A DNA stretch of 39,340 bases, taken from positions 1 through 39,340 of the IMG/VR virus record IMGVR_UViG_3300046515_000081. One strand, given 5' to 3'. The DNA comes from a virus. The notes under the pieces are model-generated. The model searched no databases, had not been told where the DNA came from, and saw only the letters and a list, made by a program, of their open reading frames with translations. The translations under genes were made by a program, and so were the position numbers. How positions within the stretch are numbered: position 1 is the stretch's first letter; each line of letters starts with the position of its first letter. Positions 6,716 to 13,669 of the stretch are shown piece by piece.

Positions 6716-7624
6716 ATGACTGACGTGCTTAAGAAGTATTCCGCTGGTCGCGCATTCGGCGCCTTTGCAGCGATGAACATGCCCCATATGCCGCGCATCG
6801 CATTCGAAAAGCCCGACGATCTGGGCAATGGCGCTGGCGACAACAACGGTGGTGGCTCTGATGACAATTCTGGTTCCGATGATTCCACTGGCGGTTCTGA
6901 CGATGACGCTGCTGGTGATGACGACACTTCCGGCTCCGACAAGAGCGAGGCGGACAAGGCTCTCCTGCGCGAAGTCATGGAAAAGAAGGGCAAGATCAAG
7001 GATCTGACCGGCGAGGTTTCGACGCTCAAGGCTGAGCTGAAAAGGTTCGAAGGCATCAACCTCGATGAAGTCCGCGCGCTGATCGACGAAAAGAAGAATG
7101 CCGAGCTGCAGGCTGAAGAAGCCAAGGGCAACTTCGACCGCGTCAAGCAGATGATGGTCGAGGCGCACGAGAACGACAAGAAGACGCTCACCGACACGAT
7201 CGCCGATCTGCAGACGCAGCTCCAGAAGGCCAACGGCCAGATCGATGAACTGACGGTCGGCCGCTCGTTCTCCGAGTCCAAGTATATCGTGGATGAACTC
7301 GTGCTGACGCCGGCCAAGGCTCGCCAGCTCTACGGCGCTCACTTCGGTATCGAAGACGGCCAGGTCGTTGCTTACGACAAGCCGACAGGTGCCGACGCTC
7401 GCACGGTCTATACCGGTGGTGACGGCAAGCCGCTCGCTTTCGAGGATGCCATGAAGAAGCTGATCGAAGCCGATCCGGATCGCGATCGCCTGGTCAAGTC
7501 GAACATCAAGCCTGGCGCTGGTTCGGCCACCAAGAAGGTCGAAGACAAGACCGACAAGACCGGCGCCGACAAGACCTATGGCGTGTCGCGCATCCTCTTC
7601 TCCCTCAACAAAGAAGACAAATAA
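6716..7624 (+). CDS. Capsid scaffolding protein
   Basis: 302 residues with a strong ribosome site (AAGGAG, 6 bases before ATG). Residues 35-80 are a low-complexity Asp/Gly/Ser stretch. About 85-190 is a long charged coiled coil (EVMEKKGKIKDLTGEVSTLKAELKRFEGIN, continuing through QTQLQKANGQIDEL). A short basic-acidic C-terminal region ends in ILFSLNKEDK. This build, acidic linker plus coiled coil plus small capsid-binding tail, and the place between portal and major capsid gene, are those of assembly scaffolds, which template the procapsid and then leave. No protease domain is seen. The unusual three-hairpin leader may control how much of it is made relative to portal. Confidence 0.82.
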   Translation: MTDVLKKYSAGRAFGAFAAMNMPHMPRIAFEKPDDLGNGAGDNNGGGSDDNSGSDDSTGGSDDDAAGDDDTSGSDKSEADKALLREVMEKKGKIKDLTGEVSTLKAELKRFEGINLDEVRALIDEKKNAELQAEEAKGNFDRVKQMMVEAHENDKKTLTDTIADLQTQLQKANGQIDELTVGRSFSESKYIVDELVLTPAKARQLYGAHFGIEDGQVVAYDKPTGADARTVYTGGDGKPLAFEDAMKKLIEADPDRDRLVKSNIKPGAGSATKKVEDKTDKTGADKTYGVSRILFSLNKEDK

Positions 7625-7641
7625 TCAGGTTTAGCCTGATT
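7623..7641 (+). other. Small hairpin overlapping the scaffold stop codon
   Basis: AATCAGG (7623-7629) and CCTGATT (7635-7641) pair over a 5-base loop. No T tract follows directly. It may aid termination or RNA stability together with the next hairpin. Confidence 0.4.
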
Positions 7642-7646
7642 TATGG

Positions 7647-7677
7647 ATGTCAGTCAACAATTACTGACATTTTTTTC
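7647..7677 (+). terminator. Terminator-like hairpin containing a 20-bp palindrome copy
   Basis: ATGTCAGT (7647-7654), an 8-base loop and ACTGACAT (7663-7670) are followed by a run of T from 7671. The same bases form the palindrome family copy GTCAGTCAACAATTACTGAC (7649-7668). It could end scaffold transcription, act as an operator, or both. The stem is AT-rich and only moderately stable. Confidence 0.5.
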
Positions 7678-7738
7678 TTGCGTAGTCCAAGGTCGTCGGG
7701 TTAACATTATGTCAATCAATTTTGACTGACACCCGACG
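7678..7738 (+). promoter_or_regulatory. Promoter and operator-like palindrome for the major capsid gene
   Basis: TTGCGT (7678-7683), 18 bases, TAACAT (7702-7707) resemble a sigma-70 promoter. The palindrome GTCAATCAATTTTGACTGAC (7711-7730) lies at the expected start point. CGTCGGGT (7694-7701) and ACCCGACG (7731-7738) form an 8-bp inverted repeat around -10 and palindrome. The layout recurs before the tail tube gene. Confidence 0.65.
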
Positions 7739-7762
7739 GCCTGATTTCGTAAGGAGAATACA

Positions 7763-8665
7763 ATGCCGCTACTCGTGCAAGAAGCCGCGAAACTGTCCCA
7801 GGAGGACAAGGCTCGTGGCGTAATTGAGGAAATCATCGAACGCGATGATCTCTTCGCGCTGCTCCCGTTCCAGCATGTGAACGACAAGGTTTTCAGCTAC
7901 GTCCGCGAAGGCACGCTGTCTGAAGGCGAATTCCTGGACGCCTACGAAGAAGTCCCGGAAGGCGCTGCAACGTTCGAAGAAGTCACTGGCAAGCTCAAGG
8001 TGCTCGCTGGCGACGTCGACATCGACAAGTTCACGGCTTCCACGCAGTCGAACCTCAACCCGCAGATTGCTATCCAGCTCGCTGCGAAGGCAAAGGGTAT
8101 CGGCCGCAAGTATCGTCGCACGCTCGTCAACGGTGACTCCTCGGTCAACGCCAAGAGCTTCGACGGTATCAAGAAGCTGACGCCTGCCGCCCAGACGCTC
8201 GTCGCTGGTGCCAACGGTGCTGCTGTTTCTCCCGAAATGCTCGATGAGCTGCTCGACGCCGTTACCCTCGGCGCCGACGTGCTGATGATGCGCAAGGGCA
8301 CCTGGCGCGCTATCCGCTCCATCATGCGCTCCTTCGGTGGCAACACCGGCGACATGATCCAGATCCCGAACTTCGGCAAGCCCGTTCCGGCTTACGACGG
8401 TATCCCGGTCATCATCAACGACTACATCCTGGACGATGAAGTTCAGGGTTCGGCGAACGAGACGACCTCGATCTACGCTCTGCGCCTCAACGAAGCTGAC
8501 GGCTTCCACGGCGTTTACGGTGGTCCTTCCGCCGGCGTTCAGTTCGAAGACATCGGCACGATCCAGAACAAGGACGCGAGCCGGTTCCGTCTGAAGTGGT
8601 ATTCGGCGACTGCCCTCAAGGCAACTCACGCCGTTGCACGTCTGAAGGGCGTCCTCAACGTCTAA
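7763..8665 (+). CDS. Major capsid protein
   Basis: 300 residues with the strongest kind of ribosome site (AAGGAG, 6 bases before ATG). It has the general look of an HK97-fold coat protein: an N-terminal helix (LSQEDKARGVIEEIIERDDLFALLPF), an extended arm, the spine-helix and P-domain region (TPAAQTLVAGANGAAVSPEMLDELLDAVTL as one recognisable stretch), MMRKGTWRAIRSIM, and an A-domain loop around GKPVPAYDGIPVIIND, a phrase common in this fold. No N-terminal delta domain is needed because a separate scaffold gene precedes it. It has its own promoter and is followed by a terminator, consistent with very high late expression. Confidence 0.92.
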   Translation: MPLLVQEAAKLSQEDKARGVIEEIIERDDLFALLPFQHVNDKVFSYVREGTLSEGEFLDAYEEVPEGAATFEEVTGKLKVLAGDVDIDKFTASTQSNLNPQIAIQLAAKAKGIGRKYRRTLVNGDSSVNAKSFDGIKKLTPAAQTLVAGANGAAVSPEMLDELLDAVTLGADVLMMRKGTWRAIRSIMRSFGGNTGDMIQIPNFGKPVPAYDGIPVIINDYILDDEVQGSANETTSIYALRLNEADGFHGVYGGPSAGVQFEDIGTIQNKDASRFRLKWYSATALKATHAVARLKGVLNV

Positions 8666-8667
8666 TC

Positions 8668-8696
8668 TTGTTTGTCAGTAAAAACTGACTTACTAT
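8668..8696 (+). promoter_or_regulatory. Promoter with embedded 20-bp palindrome, after the capsid gene
   Basis: TTGTTT (8668-8673) and TACTAT (8691-8696) are 17 bases apart, with the copy GTCAGTAAAAACTGACTTAC (8674-8693) in the spacer. The predicted start point falls inside the left arm of the next terminator hairpin. Confidence 0.65.
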
Positions 8697-8724
8697 AAGG
8701 GGCAGGGTCATTCCTGCCCCTTTT
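8697..8724 (+). terminator. Rho-independent terminator after the capsid gene
   Basis: AAGGGGCAGG (8697-8706), loop GTCATT, CCTGCCCCTT (8713-8722), with the T run 8721-8724. A 10-bp GC-rich stem followed by T residues is a classic intrinsic terminator and would end the abundant capsid transcript. Confidence 0.85.
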
Positions 8725-8754
8725 GCTGTTTCCTCCAACCATGATTGGCGAAGA

Positions 8755-9840
8755 ATGAACTACCTCAAACTCACGTCCAAAGGATTCGAGACCTACAATG
8801 GACACCTCAACATCATCCTCTTCCGCGACGGTATCTCGACCACGCCCGTTCCTGAGCGGATTGCCGACCGCATTGCTGCGGCTACGGCTTGCGTTGCCTG
8901 CGACGAGGATGGAAATACCGGCGAGACTCTCCAGCACGTCGGTATTCAAAATCGTCTCATCGATGACTCCAAGAACCGTGCTCCGGTAGCAAAGCGTCTA
9001 GCTCGTCAATCCGACAGCGAGCGCAGCGTCGAAGAGCGCGTCGATCTGTCCAAGGCTCTGAAGGCTCCGAGCGAAACACTCTACACGCGTCAGGATCTTG
9101 AACTGCTCGCTGACAAGGCCGGCATCAAGGGTCTGCGCGACATCGGCAAGAACTGGAAGGTCACTGGCCGCGCCATCCCTGAGCTGATCGAGAAGATCCT
9201 CAATGCCCAGGCGAAGTTCCTCAAGCAGCGCGAGCAGGCGCTCGAAAGCCGCGGCGCTACCAAGAACCGCGTCACGACGATCGCCCAGGAAGAAAAGGCT
9301 GTCGAAGTTGTCGAGGAAGTTCCGGCCGCCGCAAGCATCGAGGGACTAGCCGAAGCTTACACTGCCAATGGCGAAGTCGTTGTTACTGGCGTCCAGCTCG
9401 TCGAGCGTGCCCTGAAGAACTCCGGCAAGTCGCTGACCGGCTGGAACACGCTGACCGACAAGGAGCGCAAGCCCTTCATCGATCGCGAGATCACCGCCCT
9501 TGAAGTCTTCAATTCCGCTCGCCTAAAGCCTGTCGTCACCGAAGCTTCGGCTGAAGAGAAGTCTGCTGAGCCCGAAAAGGCCGTCGAGCCTGAGAAGGCT
9601 GCCGAAGAGACCAAGCAGGAAGCTACTCCGGAAGGGGAGGGCGAGAAGCAGCCTGAAAGCACCGAGACGCCGGAAGGCGAAAAGGCGCCTGAAGACGAAA
9701 CGCCTTCGGCCGACCAGGACGACGCTGACGAGGACAACGCCTCTGATGCCGACGACGAAGACGATGGCGTCGATTTCATCGATGAGGACGAAGAGGCCGG
9801 CGACAAGCCTGCCGACGAAGACGCCAAGAAGGACGCATAA
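8755..9840 (+). CDS. Head-region structural protein of unknown function, acidic C-terminus
   Basis: 361 residues; GAAG just before ATG 8755 is the ribosome site. Residues about 109-152 (LYTRQDLELLADKAGIKGLRDI, continuing to IPELIEKILNAQ) form a small helix-extended-helix unit like SAP/HeH folds. A second small helical unit is at about 215-262 (GKSLTGWNTLTDKERKPFIDREI). From about 265 on the chain is low complexity, built from Glu, Lys, Pro and Ala, then strongly Asp/Glu-rich. Genes of this kind lie between capsid and neck genes in related phages, but I know no proven role. Capsid-associated or DNA-mimic roles are possible. Two Cys in CVAC (46-49) are notable. Confidence 0.7.
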   Translation: MNYLKLTSKGFETYNGHLNIILFRDGISTTPVPERIADRIAAATACVACDEDGNTGETLQHVGIQNRLIDDSKNRAPVAKRLARQSDSERSVEERVDLSKALKAPSETLYTRQDLELLADKAGIKGLRDIGKNWKVTGRAIPELIEKILNAQAKFLKQREQALESRGATKNRVTTIAQEEKAVEVVEEVPAAASIEGLAEAYTANGEVVVTGVQLVERALKNSGKSLTGWNTLTDKERKPFIDREITALEVFNSARLKPVVTEASAEEKSAEPEKAVEPEKAAEETKQEATPEGEGEKQPESTETPEGEKAPEDETPSADQDDADEDNASDADDEDDGVDFIDEDEEAGDKPADEDAKKDA

Positions 9841-9843
9841 CCA

Positions 9844-10647
9844 ATGCTGAAGCTCTACCCCGAGAACTATGACGTCGCCGTGGACGTTCTCTTCACCGAT
9901 CTGAATGGAGCGCCGGTCACTGTGACCGGTGTTGACGCGGTTCTGTATGATGGCGATGACGAGATCGTTGCCAGCTTCATGAACCTGCCGTTCGACCAGC
10001 CAGACGGCAAGAAGACGATCACGATCCCGGCTGCATTCAACCTTCTCGGGGAGAGCGATCTTTCGGTCGTGCGCGTGCTGCGCTCGACCCTTCACGCTGC
10101 AGCCGGCGATATCAACCGTTCGTTCGGCTATATCGTCGAAGGCGAGTCCCGCCTGGAGCTCCTCAACAATTCCTTCACGTCGCTTGAAGCTGCCGAAGCG
10201 GCAGCTCGCGACCTTCCAAACGTAAAGGCCTGGCTGGCTGCCAGCGACGAGCAGAAAGCAGCCGCTCTGATCCAGGCCTATTCGCGCGTCTCGCGCATCC
10301 AGGTTCGTTTCCCGCTGACACCTGAAGAGACGGACACTCGAGACTTTGACGAGCGCCAATATTGGATCGTTCGACCTGGTCAGTGGACCGAGATCCCGAA
10401 AGACCAGTTCCTCGGCTTCCCGAAAGACTTCCGCCGTGCGCTGCGCGCCGCCCAGGTCTCCGAAGCCAACGTCATCCTCACCGACAATCCTGTCACGCAG
10501 CGCCACCGCTCCGGCATTATCTCCGAGACGATCGGCGAAAGCTCTGTGATGCTGCGCGGCGGCAAGCTCGAGCTCGGCGTCGATAACGAGACGCTGCGCT
10601 GCCTCTCAGGCTATGTCTATTACGATGTGCGAGTTGTCCGCGGATGA
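9844..10647 (+). CDS. Head-tail connector (adaptor) protein
   Basis: 267 residues. The first 105 or so look like a small beta-sandwich with repeated strands (VAVDVLFTDLNGAPVTVTGVDAVLYDGDDEIV). The rest, beginning at LPNVKAWLAASDEQKAAALIQAYSRVSRI, is the helical phrase found in gp6/gp15-type connectors, which dock under the portal ring. The C-terminal half ends in a beta segment (SVMLRGGKLELGVDNETLRCLSGYVYYDVRVVRG). Its place, third after the capsid gene and before the stopper and tail-completion genes, agrees. The Ig-like N-terminal domain is larger than in minimal connectors. It starts 3 bases after the previous stop and overlaps the next start (ATGA). Confidence 0.7.
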   Translation: MLKLYPENYDVAVDVLFTDLNGAPVTVTGVDAVLYDGDDEIVASFMNLPFDQPDGKKTITIPAAFNLLGESDLSVVRVLRSTLHAAAGDINRSFGYIVEGESRLELLNNSFTSLEAAEAAARDLPNVKAWLAASDEQKAAALIQAYSRVSRIQVRFPLTPEETDTRDFDERQYWIVRPGQWTEIPKDQFLGFPKDFRRALRAAQVSEANVILTDNPVTQRHRSGIISETIGESSVMLRGGKLELGVDNETLRCLSGYVYYDVRVVRG

Positions 10648-11414
10648 TTACCAATCTTCTGTCTGACAAGGCCGGCGCCGCCTATAATCGATATGGCCTC
10701 TTTACCGACGGCCTGAAATCCATTCACCGCGGCGCTTTGCTGCGCTCCGACTTCGGCTCTGCCTCGCTTACCGATCAACTGCGCAAGCACGCAATGCACC
10801 AGGGCTCCACCTTCCTGGATAGCGAGCTGGTTCAGATGCGGACCGACATTCAGGAAATCGCTGAGATTGCGCGCACAGTGACGTTGCGCGAAATTCAGAG
10901 CAACGACACGTCAAATCTGACGGACGCGATTGTCGAGCATACTGACGCGTCTTACGACTATTTCCAGACTGAGCTTGTGGTGCAGCAGACGCGTGACATC
11001 GCAACGCTGCAACGCGCGATGCAAAGGGCAGGGCTGGAAGTTAGCATTGCAGCTCGCTCGCGCGGCAAGTCCCACCGATCGGCACTGATGGAATACACCT
11101 TCGGCAACAAGGCCGACGTCGAGTTCTTCTTCCACGACCGCGCCTCGAGGAAATACGAAAGCCGTCTGTTCGTGCGCTCGCTCTACCGCCAGACGCTTCT
11201 GTCCGTTTACAACGAGACGGTTCTCTTCACGCTGGCCGATCACGGCATGACGCATGCGGTTGTCGAGCATCATTCGCCCGAATCCGAATTCCACGGCCTG
11301 ATGATCGCGCTGTCATCCAGCAATGAGCTGCCGACCTATTCAGAGATCCGCGACAAGGTCTTTCACCCGAACGCCAATGCTTATCTGAGGATGGACACTG
11401 ATGTTTCTGCCTAA
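10644..11414 (+). CDS. Hypothetical neck/head protein
   Basis: 256 residues, mostly helical (about 40-140: EIAEIARTVTLREIQ, YDYFQTELVVQQTRDIATLQRAMQRAG), then a mixed C-terminal domain. The order RSLYRQTLLSVYNETVLFTLADHGMTHAVVEHHSPESEFHGLMI and later KVFHPNANAYLR vaguely recalls the C-terminal region of Mu F / SPP1 gp7 minor head proteins (a helix, then a small domain ending in a 'HPNC' loop), but the Cys residues are missing. It has ATGA overlap upstream and a 14-base overlap with the stopper gene. I treat it as a virion neck or inner-head protein with unproven family. The minor head reading is only a suggestion. Confidence 0.55.
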   Translation: MITNLLSDKAGAAYNRYGLFTDGLKSIHRGALLRSDFGSASLTDQLRKHAMHQGSTFLDSELVQMRTDIQEIAEIARTVTLREIQSNDTSNLTDAIVEHTDASYDYFQTELVVQQTRDIATLQRAMQRAGLEVSIAARSRGKSHRSALMEYTFGNKADVEFFFHDRASRKYESRLFVRSLYRQTLLSVYNETVLFTLADHGMTHAVVEHHSPESEFHGLMIALSSSNELPTYSEIRDKVFHPNANAYLRMDTDVSA

Positions 11415-11748
11415 TGGCTCCTGCACGCTGCGCCGCAAGGCTGGTCGCGACAAGTTCGGCCAGGCAAAGCTCTCCGATCCTGTGACGATCAGCTACGCGC
11501 CGGTCGATATGAACATGACCGTCGAGAAGACGTCCGTCCGCTCCGATAGCTCGGCGACGCGCGGCCAGGCAGAACAGTTGGTCTCGGCCAATGCCAAGAT
11601 CCTCGTTCCAGCCAAGACCGTCGTCGGCGCTGGCGACCAGCTTGAGATCGATGGTGAGAACTATCGCGTCTCTGGCCGGCACGCTCGCAAGAACGTCTTC
11701 GGCAATGTCGATCACATCGAACTGCTGTTGGAGGTCTTCCCGGCATGA
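11401..11748 (+). CDS. Head closure / stopper protein
   Basis: 115 residues, predicted mainly beta (GSCTLRRKAGRDKFGQAKLSDPVTISYAPVDM, then QLEIDGENYRVSGRHARKNVFGNVDHIELLLEVF). Small beta-barrel proteins with an 'IDG..YRVSGR' strand near the end are typical head-closure (SPP1 gp16-like) proteins that seal the connector after packaging. It sits between the connector pair and the tail-completion gene, as expected. It overlaps the upstream gene by 14 bases and the next by 4 (ATGA). Family membership is inferred from fold pattern and position. Confidence 0.65.
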   Translation: MFLPNGSCTLRRKAGRDKFGQAKLSDPVTISYAPVDMNMTVEKTSVRSDSSATRGQAEQLVSANAKILVPAKTVVGAGDQLEIDGENYRVSGRHARKNVFGNVDHIELLLEVFPA

Positions 11749-12179
11749 TCGAAATGAAGGTGACAGGTGTCGCTGATACGATCCTGGGGCTGCGCAACAC
11801 CGGCGAGCGCGTGGCAGCCAACGCCCGTAAGGTCATGCACCGCGCCGCCGACAAGATTGTTGAGCGCGCACGCCTGATGGCGCCTGTCGACAAGGGCAAC
11901 CTCGAGGACGCGATCCAGAAGCAAGTGACCTACGAAGGAAAGCGCAACCGTCTGGCGATCGACATTGTGCTCCTCGATAGCGTCAACGGCGTCGATATCA
12001 CCGATTACGGGCGCGAAATGCACGAGGGGATCTACAATCTCGGACCTCTGTCCGAAGAGAAGCAGTCCAGGACCGGCGTCCAGGTCGGACGCGAATTCAT
12101 CACGCGTGCAGCCAAGGAACAGAAAGACAAGCTCGAGCCGGCTGTGCTCGCGGCCATCAAGGACGGAGTAAAGATTTGA
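11745..12179 (+). CDS. HK97 gp10-like tail completion / neck protein
   Basis: 144 residues. The opening EMKVTGVADTILGLRNTGERVAANARKVMHRAADKIVERARLMAPVDKGNLEDAI is the standard gp10-family pattern: strand, two long helices and the 'AP.D.G.L..SI' turn. The C-terminal part adds beta strands and a Lys-rich end. Members cap the head-proximal end of the tail or join it to the head. The gene order stopper, gp10-like, terminator, tube is canonical. ATGA overlap upstream; its stop overlaps the TTG start of the next gene. Confidence 0.85.
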   Translation: MIEMKVTGVADTILGLRNTGERVAANARKVMHRAADKIVERARLMAPVDKGNLEDAIQKQVTYEGKRNRLAIDIVLLDSVNGVDITDYGREMHEGIYNLGPLSEEKQSRTGVQVGREFITRAAKEQKDKLEPAVLAAIKDGVKI

Positions 12180-12595
12180 TCTGGGACATCATCACCGACA
12201 AGATCGTTGCGGCAGGCCTCGCCTCGGTCGAGCAAGATCAGGAAGACATTTTCATCCAGGACTTGCCGGCTGACATCAAGCGCGGCGTCGGTCTGTTTGC
12301 GCCGCTCAACGGCATTCAGATCAGCCCTTATCTGCCTGGCTTCTACAAGCCGGATCTTCGGATCATCGTGCGCGACTATGAGGTAGCGTCTGGAACAGCC
12401 AAGGCCAATCGGATCATGAAGATCCTGACGATCGACGCCGAGGAGATCTATGAGGCGACCGACGAGCGTGGCCGCGTCATGCTGAAGGTGTTCTATCCGA
12501 AGCAGCTCCCAATCCAGTTTCCGCGCCAGGACGGCAATGGAATCGAATGGGCGCTGAGCTTCCAGACCGCATTTTCGATAAACGAACAGCCATAA
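12176..12595 (+). CDS. Tail terminator protein
   Basis: 139 residues starting at TTG 12176, fixed by the TTGA overlap with the upstream stop and by GGAG at 12165-12168. It is an alpha/beta protein: an N-terminal helix (IITDKIVAAGLASV), strands including DLRIIVRDYEV, a helix (AKANRIMKILTIDAEEIYEA), then MLKVFYPKQLPIQFPR, resembling lambda gpU-type terminators that stop tube growth and make the joining surface. It is the last gene before the tail tube promoter, as expected. The rare TTG start and coupling may keep its level low. Confidence 0.75.
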   Translation: MIWDIITDKIVAAGLASVEQDQEDIFIQDLPADIKRGVGLFAPLNGIQISPYLPGFYKPDLRIIVRDYEVASGTAKANRIMKILTIDAEEIYEATDERGRVMLKVFYPKQLPIQFPRQDGNGIEWALSFQTAFSINEQP

Positions 12596-12613
12596 ACCCG
12601 TTCGGGTTGGCTT

Positions 12614-12633
12614 GTCAATAAATACTTACTGAT
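12614..12633 (+). promoter_or_regulatory. 20-bp palindrome copy, upstream site of the tail tube pair
   Basis: Reads GTCAATAAATACTTACTGAT, a degenerate member of the family. TTGGCT (12607-12612) and GATATT (12631-12636) flank it at 18 bases and could be a weak promoter. A short hairpin AACCCG/CGGGTT (12595-12608) overlaps the preceding stop. Confidence 0.55.
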
Positions 12634-12638
12634 ATTAC

Positions 12639-12691
12639 TTGCTTACGGCAGGCGATATGCGTTACCATTATGCCAATCAATTTTGACTGAC
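12639..12691 (+). promoter_or_regulatory. Promoter and operator-like palindrome for the tail tube gene
   Basis: TTGCTT (12639-12644), 18 bases, TACCAT (12663-12668), then the palindrome GCCAATCAATTTTGACTGAC (12672-12691) at the expected start point. It has the same arrangement, and nearly the same bases from -10 onward, as the major capsid promoter at 7678. Confidence 0.68.
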
Positions 12692-12709
12692 ATCTGTAAG
12701 GAGAATTCC

Positions 12710-13225
12710 ATGCCTTCGAGCACCGAAAATGTGAAGCTTGGCGTTTGCAACGTCCTCTTCGACGCTTTTGACCTTGGCTTCACCAAGGGCGGCGTTGAAG
12801 TCGAAGTTGCAACCAACACCCACGAAGTTACCGTCGATCAGCTCGGCGAAACTCCGATCGACGAAATTATCATGGGCCGCACGGTCAAGGTCACGGTCCC
12901 GATGGCCGAAACGACCCTTGAGAACCTGGTCAAGATCATGCCTGGCTCGCGCCTGGTTACGGATGCCACCACGCCGACCAAGAAGAAGGTCGTTGTTGCC
13001 ACCGGCACCTCGATCTCGCTGCTCAAGACCGCAAAGACTCTCGTCCTGCGTCCGAAGGGCACCAACGGCGAAGACGACTTCACGGTTCTGAGAGCCATGA
13101 CCGCCGGTGCGATCCAGTTCGCCTACCAGACGGACCAGGAACGCGTCTTCAACGTTACCTTCAAGGGTTACGCTGACGAAGAAGGCGACCTGTTCTCTGT
13201 CGGCGACGACACCGCAGCCGCTTAA
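12710..13225 (+). CDS. Major tail tube protein
   Basis: 171 residues from ATG 12710, chosen for its AAGGAG site at 12698-12703; the frame is open slightly upstream, but that part is promoter DNA. The protein is beta-rich: MPSSTENVKLGVCNVLFDAFDLGFTKGGVEVEVATNTHEVTVDQLGETPIDEIIMG is the typical tube-protein opening, in which a loop precedes the first sheet, and the end (FKGYADEEGDLFSVGDD) is also typical. Hexameric rings of this protein stack on the tape measure to form the tail shaft. Its own promoter and strong ribosome site match the high copy number required. Confidence 0.9.
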   Translation: MPSSTENVKLGVCNVLFDAFDLGFTKGGVEVEVATNTHEVTVDQLGETPIDEIIMGRTVKVTVPMAETTLENLVKIMPGSRLVTDATTPTKKKVVVATGTSISLLKTAKTLVLRPKGTNGEDDFTVLRAMTAGAIQFAYQTDQERVFNVTFKGYADEEGDLFSVGDDTAAA

Positions 13226-13230
13226 TGTTC

Positions 13231-13267
13231 TTGCTTCGCGGCTAATTGTAAGTCAAAATTGACTGAC
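13231..13267 (+). promoter_or_regulatory. Promoter-like site with 20-bp palindrome, before tail chaperones
   Basis: TTGCTT (13231-13236), 17 bases and CAAAAT (13254-13259) are spaced as a promoter. The copy GTAAGTCAAAATTGACTGAC covers 13248-13267. The right half of the copy also belongs to the hairpin that follows. Confidence 0.55.
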
Positions 13268-13291
13268 TATCTGAAAGGGTAGTCAGTCAAT
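13258..13291 (+). terminator. 12-bp hairpin between tail tube and chaperone genes
   Basis: ATTGACTGACTA (13258-13269) pairs with TAGTCAGTCAAT (13280-13291) over a 10-base loop; TCTTGTTTTA follows. It may be a terminator or attenuator lowering expression of the chaperones relative to the tube. Both arms are palindrome half-sites. Confidence 0.5.
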
Positions 13292-13315
13292 CTTGTTTTA
13301 GGGAACCCCTCACAC

Positions 13316-13669
13316 ATGTCCGAACAATTCTATCTCGACCTCGACGCCGTATCGCCGAACGTGGAATTCACGATCAAGCTGGCCGGCGTTGAACATAAGG
13401 TCAAGGAATCGTCTGTCGAAGATTTCATCGCCAATGCGCGTGCAATCGAGAAGCTGGCGCTGAATGCCTCGCCGATCGATGAGATCGAGCTGATCCTGTC
13501 CATCATCACGCGCGCTCTGCCCACCTGTGACGCTGCAGTGCTGAAGAAGATGAGCCTCGGCCAGCTCATGACCATCCGCGACTTCGTCATGACCGCCAAT
13601 GGCGAGAAGGCTGAAGAAGTCGGTCCCGCAACGGCGAGTGCAGAGGGAAACGAACCGGCGGCGAAGTAA
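13316..13669 (+). CDS. Tail assembly chaperone (G-like)
   Basis: 117 residues. The opening YLDLDAVSPNVEFTIKLAGVEHKVKESSVEDFIANARAIEKL and helical rest fit the short tail assembly chaperones encoded between tube and tape measure. Such proteins bind the tape measure during tail assembly and are absent from the virion. The canonical slippery heptamer GGGAAAC at 13645-13651, in the correct phase (G GGA AAC), lies 15 bases before the stop TAA, so a fraction of ribosomes should shift -1 and make the longer GT-like protein. An 8-bp stem (13668-13675 with 13682-13689) follows and may stimulate slipping. Confidence 0.85.
   Translation: MSEQFYLDLDAVSPNVEFTIKLAGVEHKVKESSVEDFIANARAIEKLALNASPIDEIELILSIITRALPTCDAAVLKKMSLGQLMTIRDFVMTANGEKAEEVGPATASAEGNEPAAK

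Noticed and set aside
12595-12608. Hairpin AACCCG/CGGGTT at the tail terminator stop as a transcription terminator
   Set aside because: The loop is too tight and no T run follows; it is mentioned only as context for the adjacent promoter.
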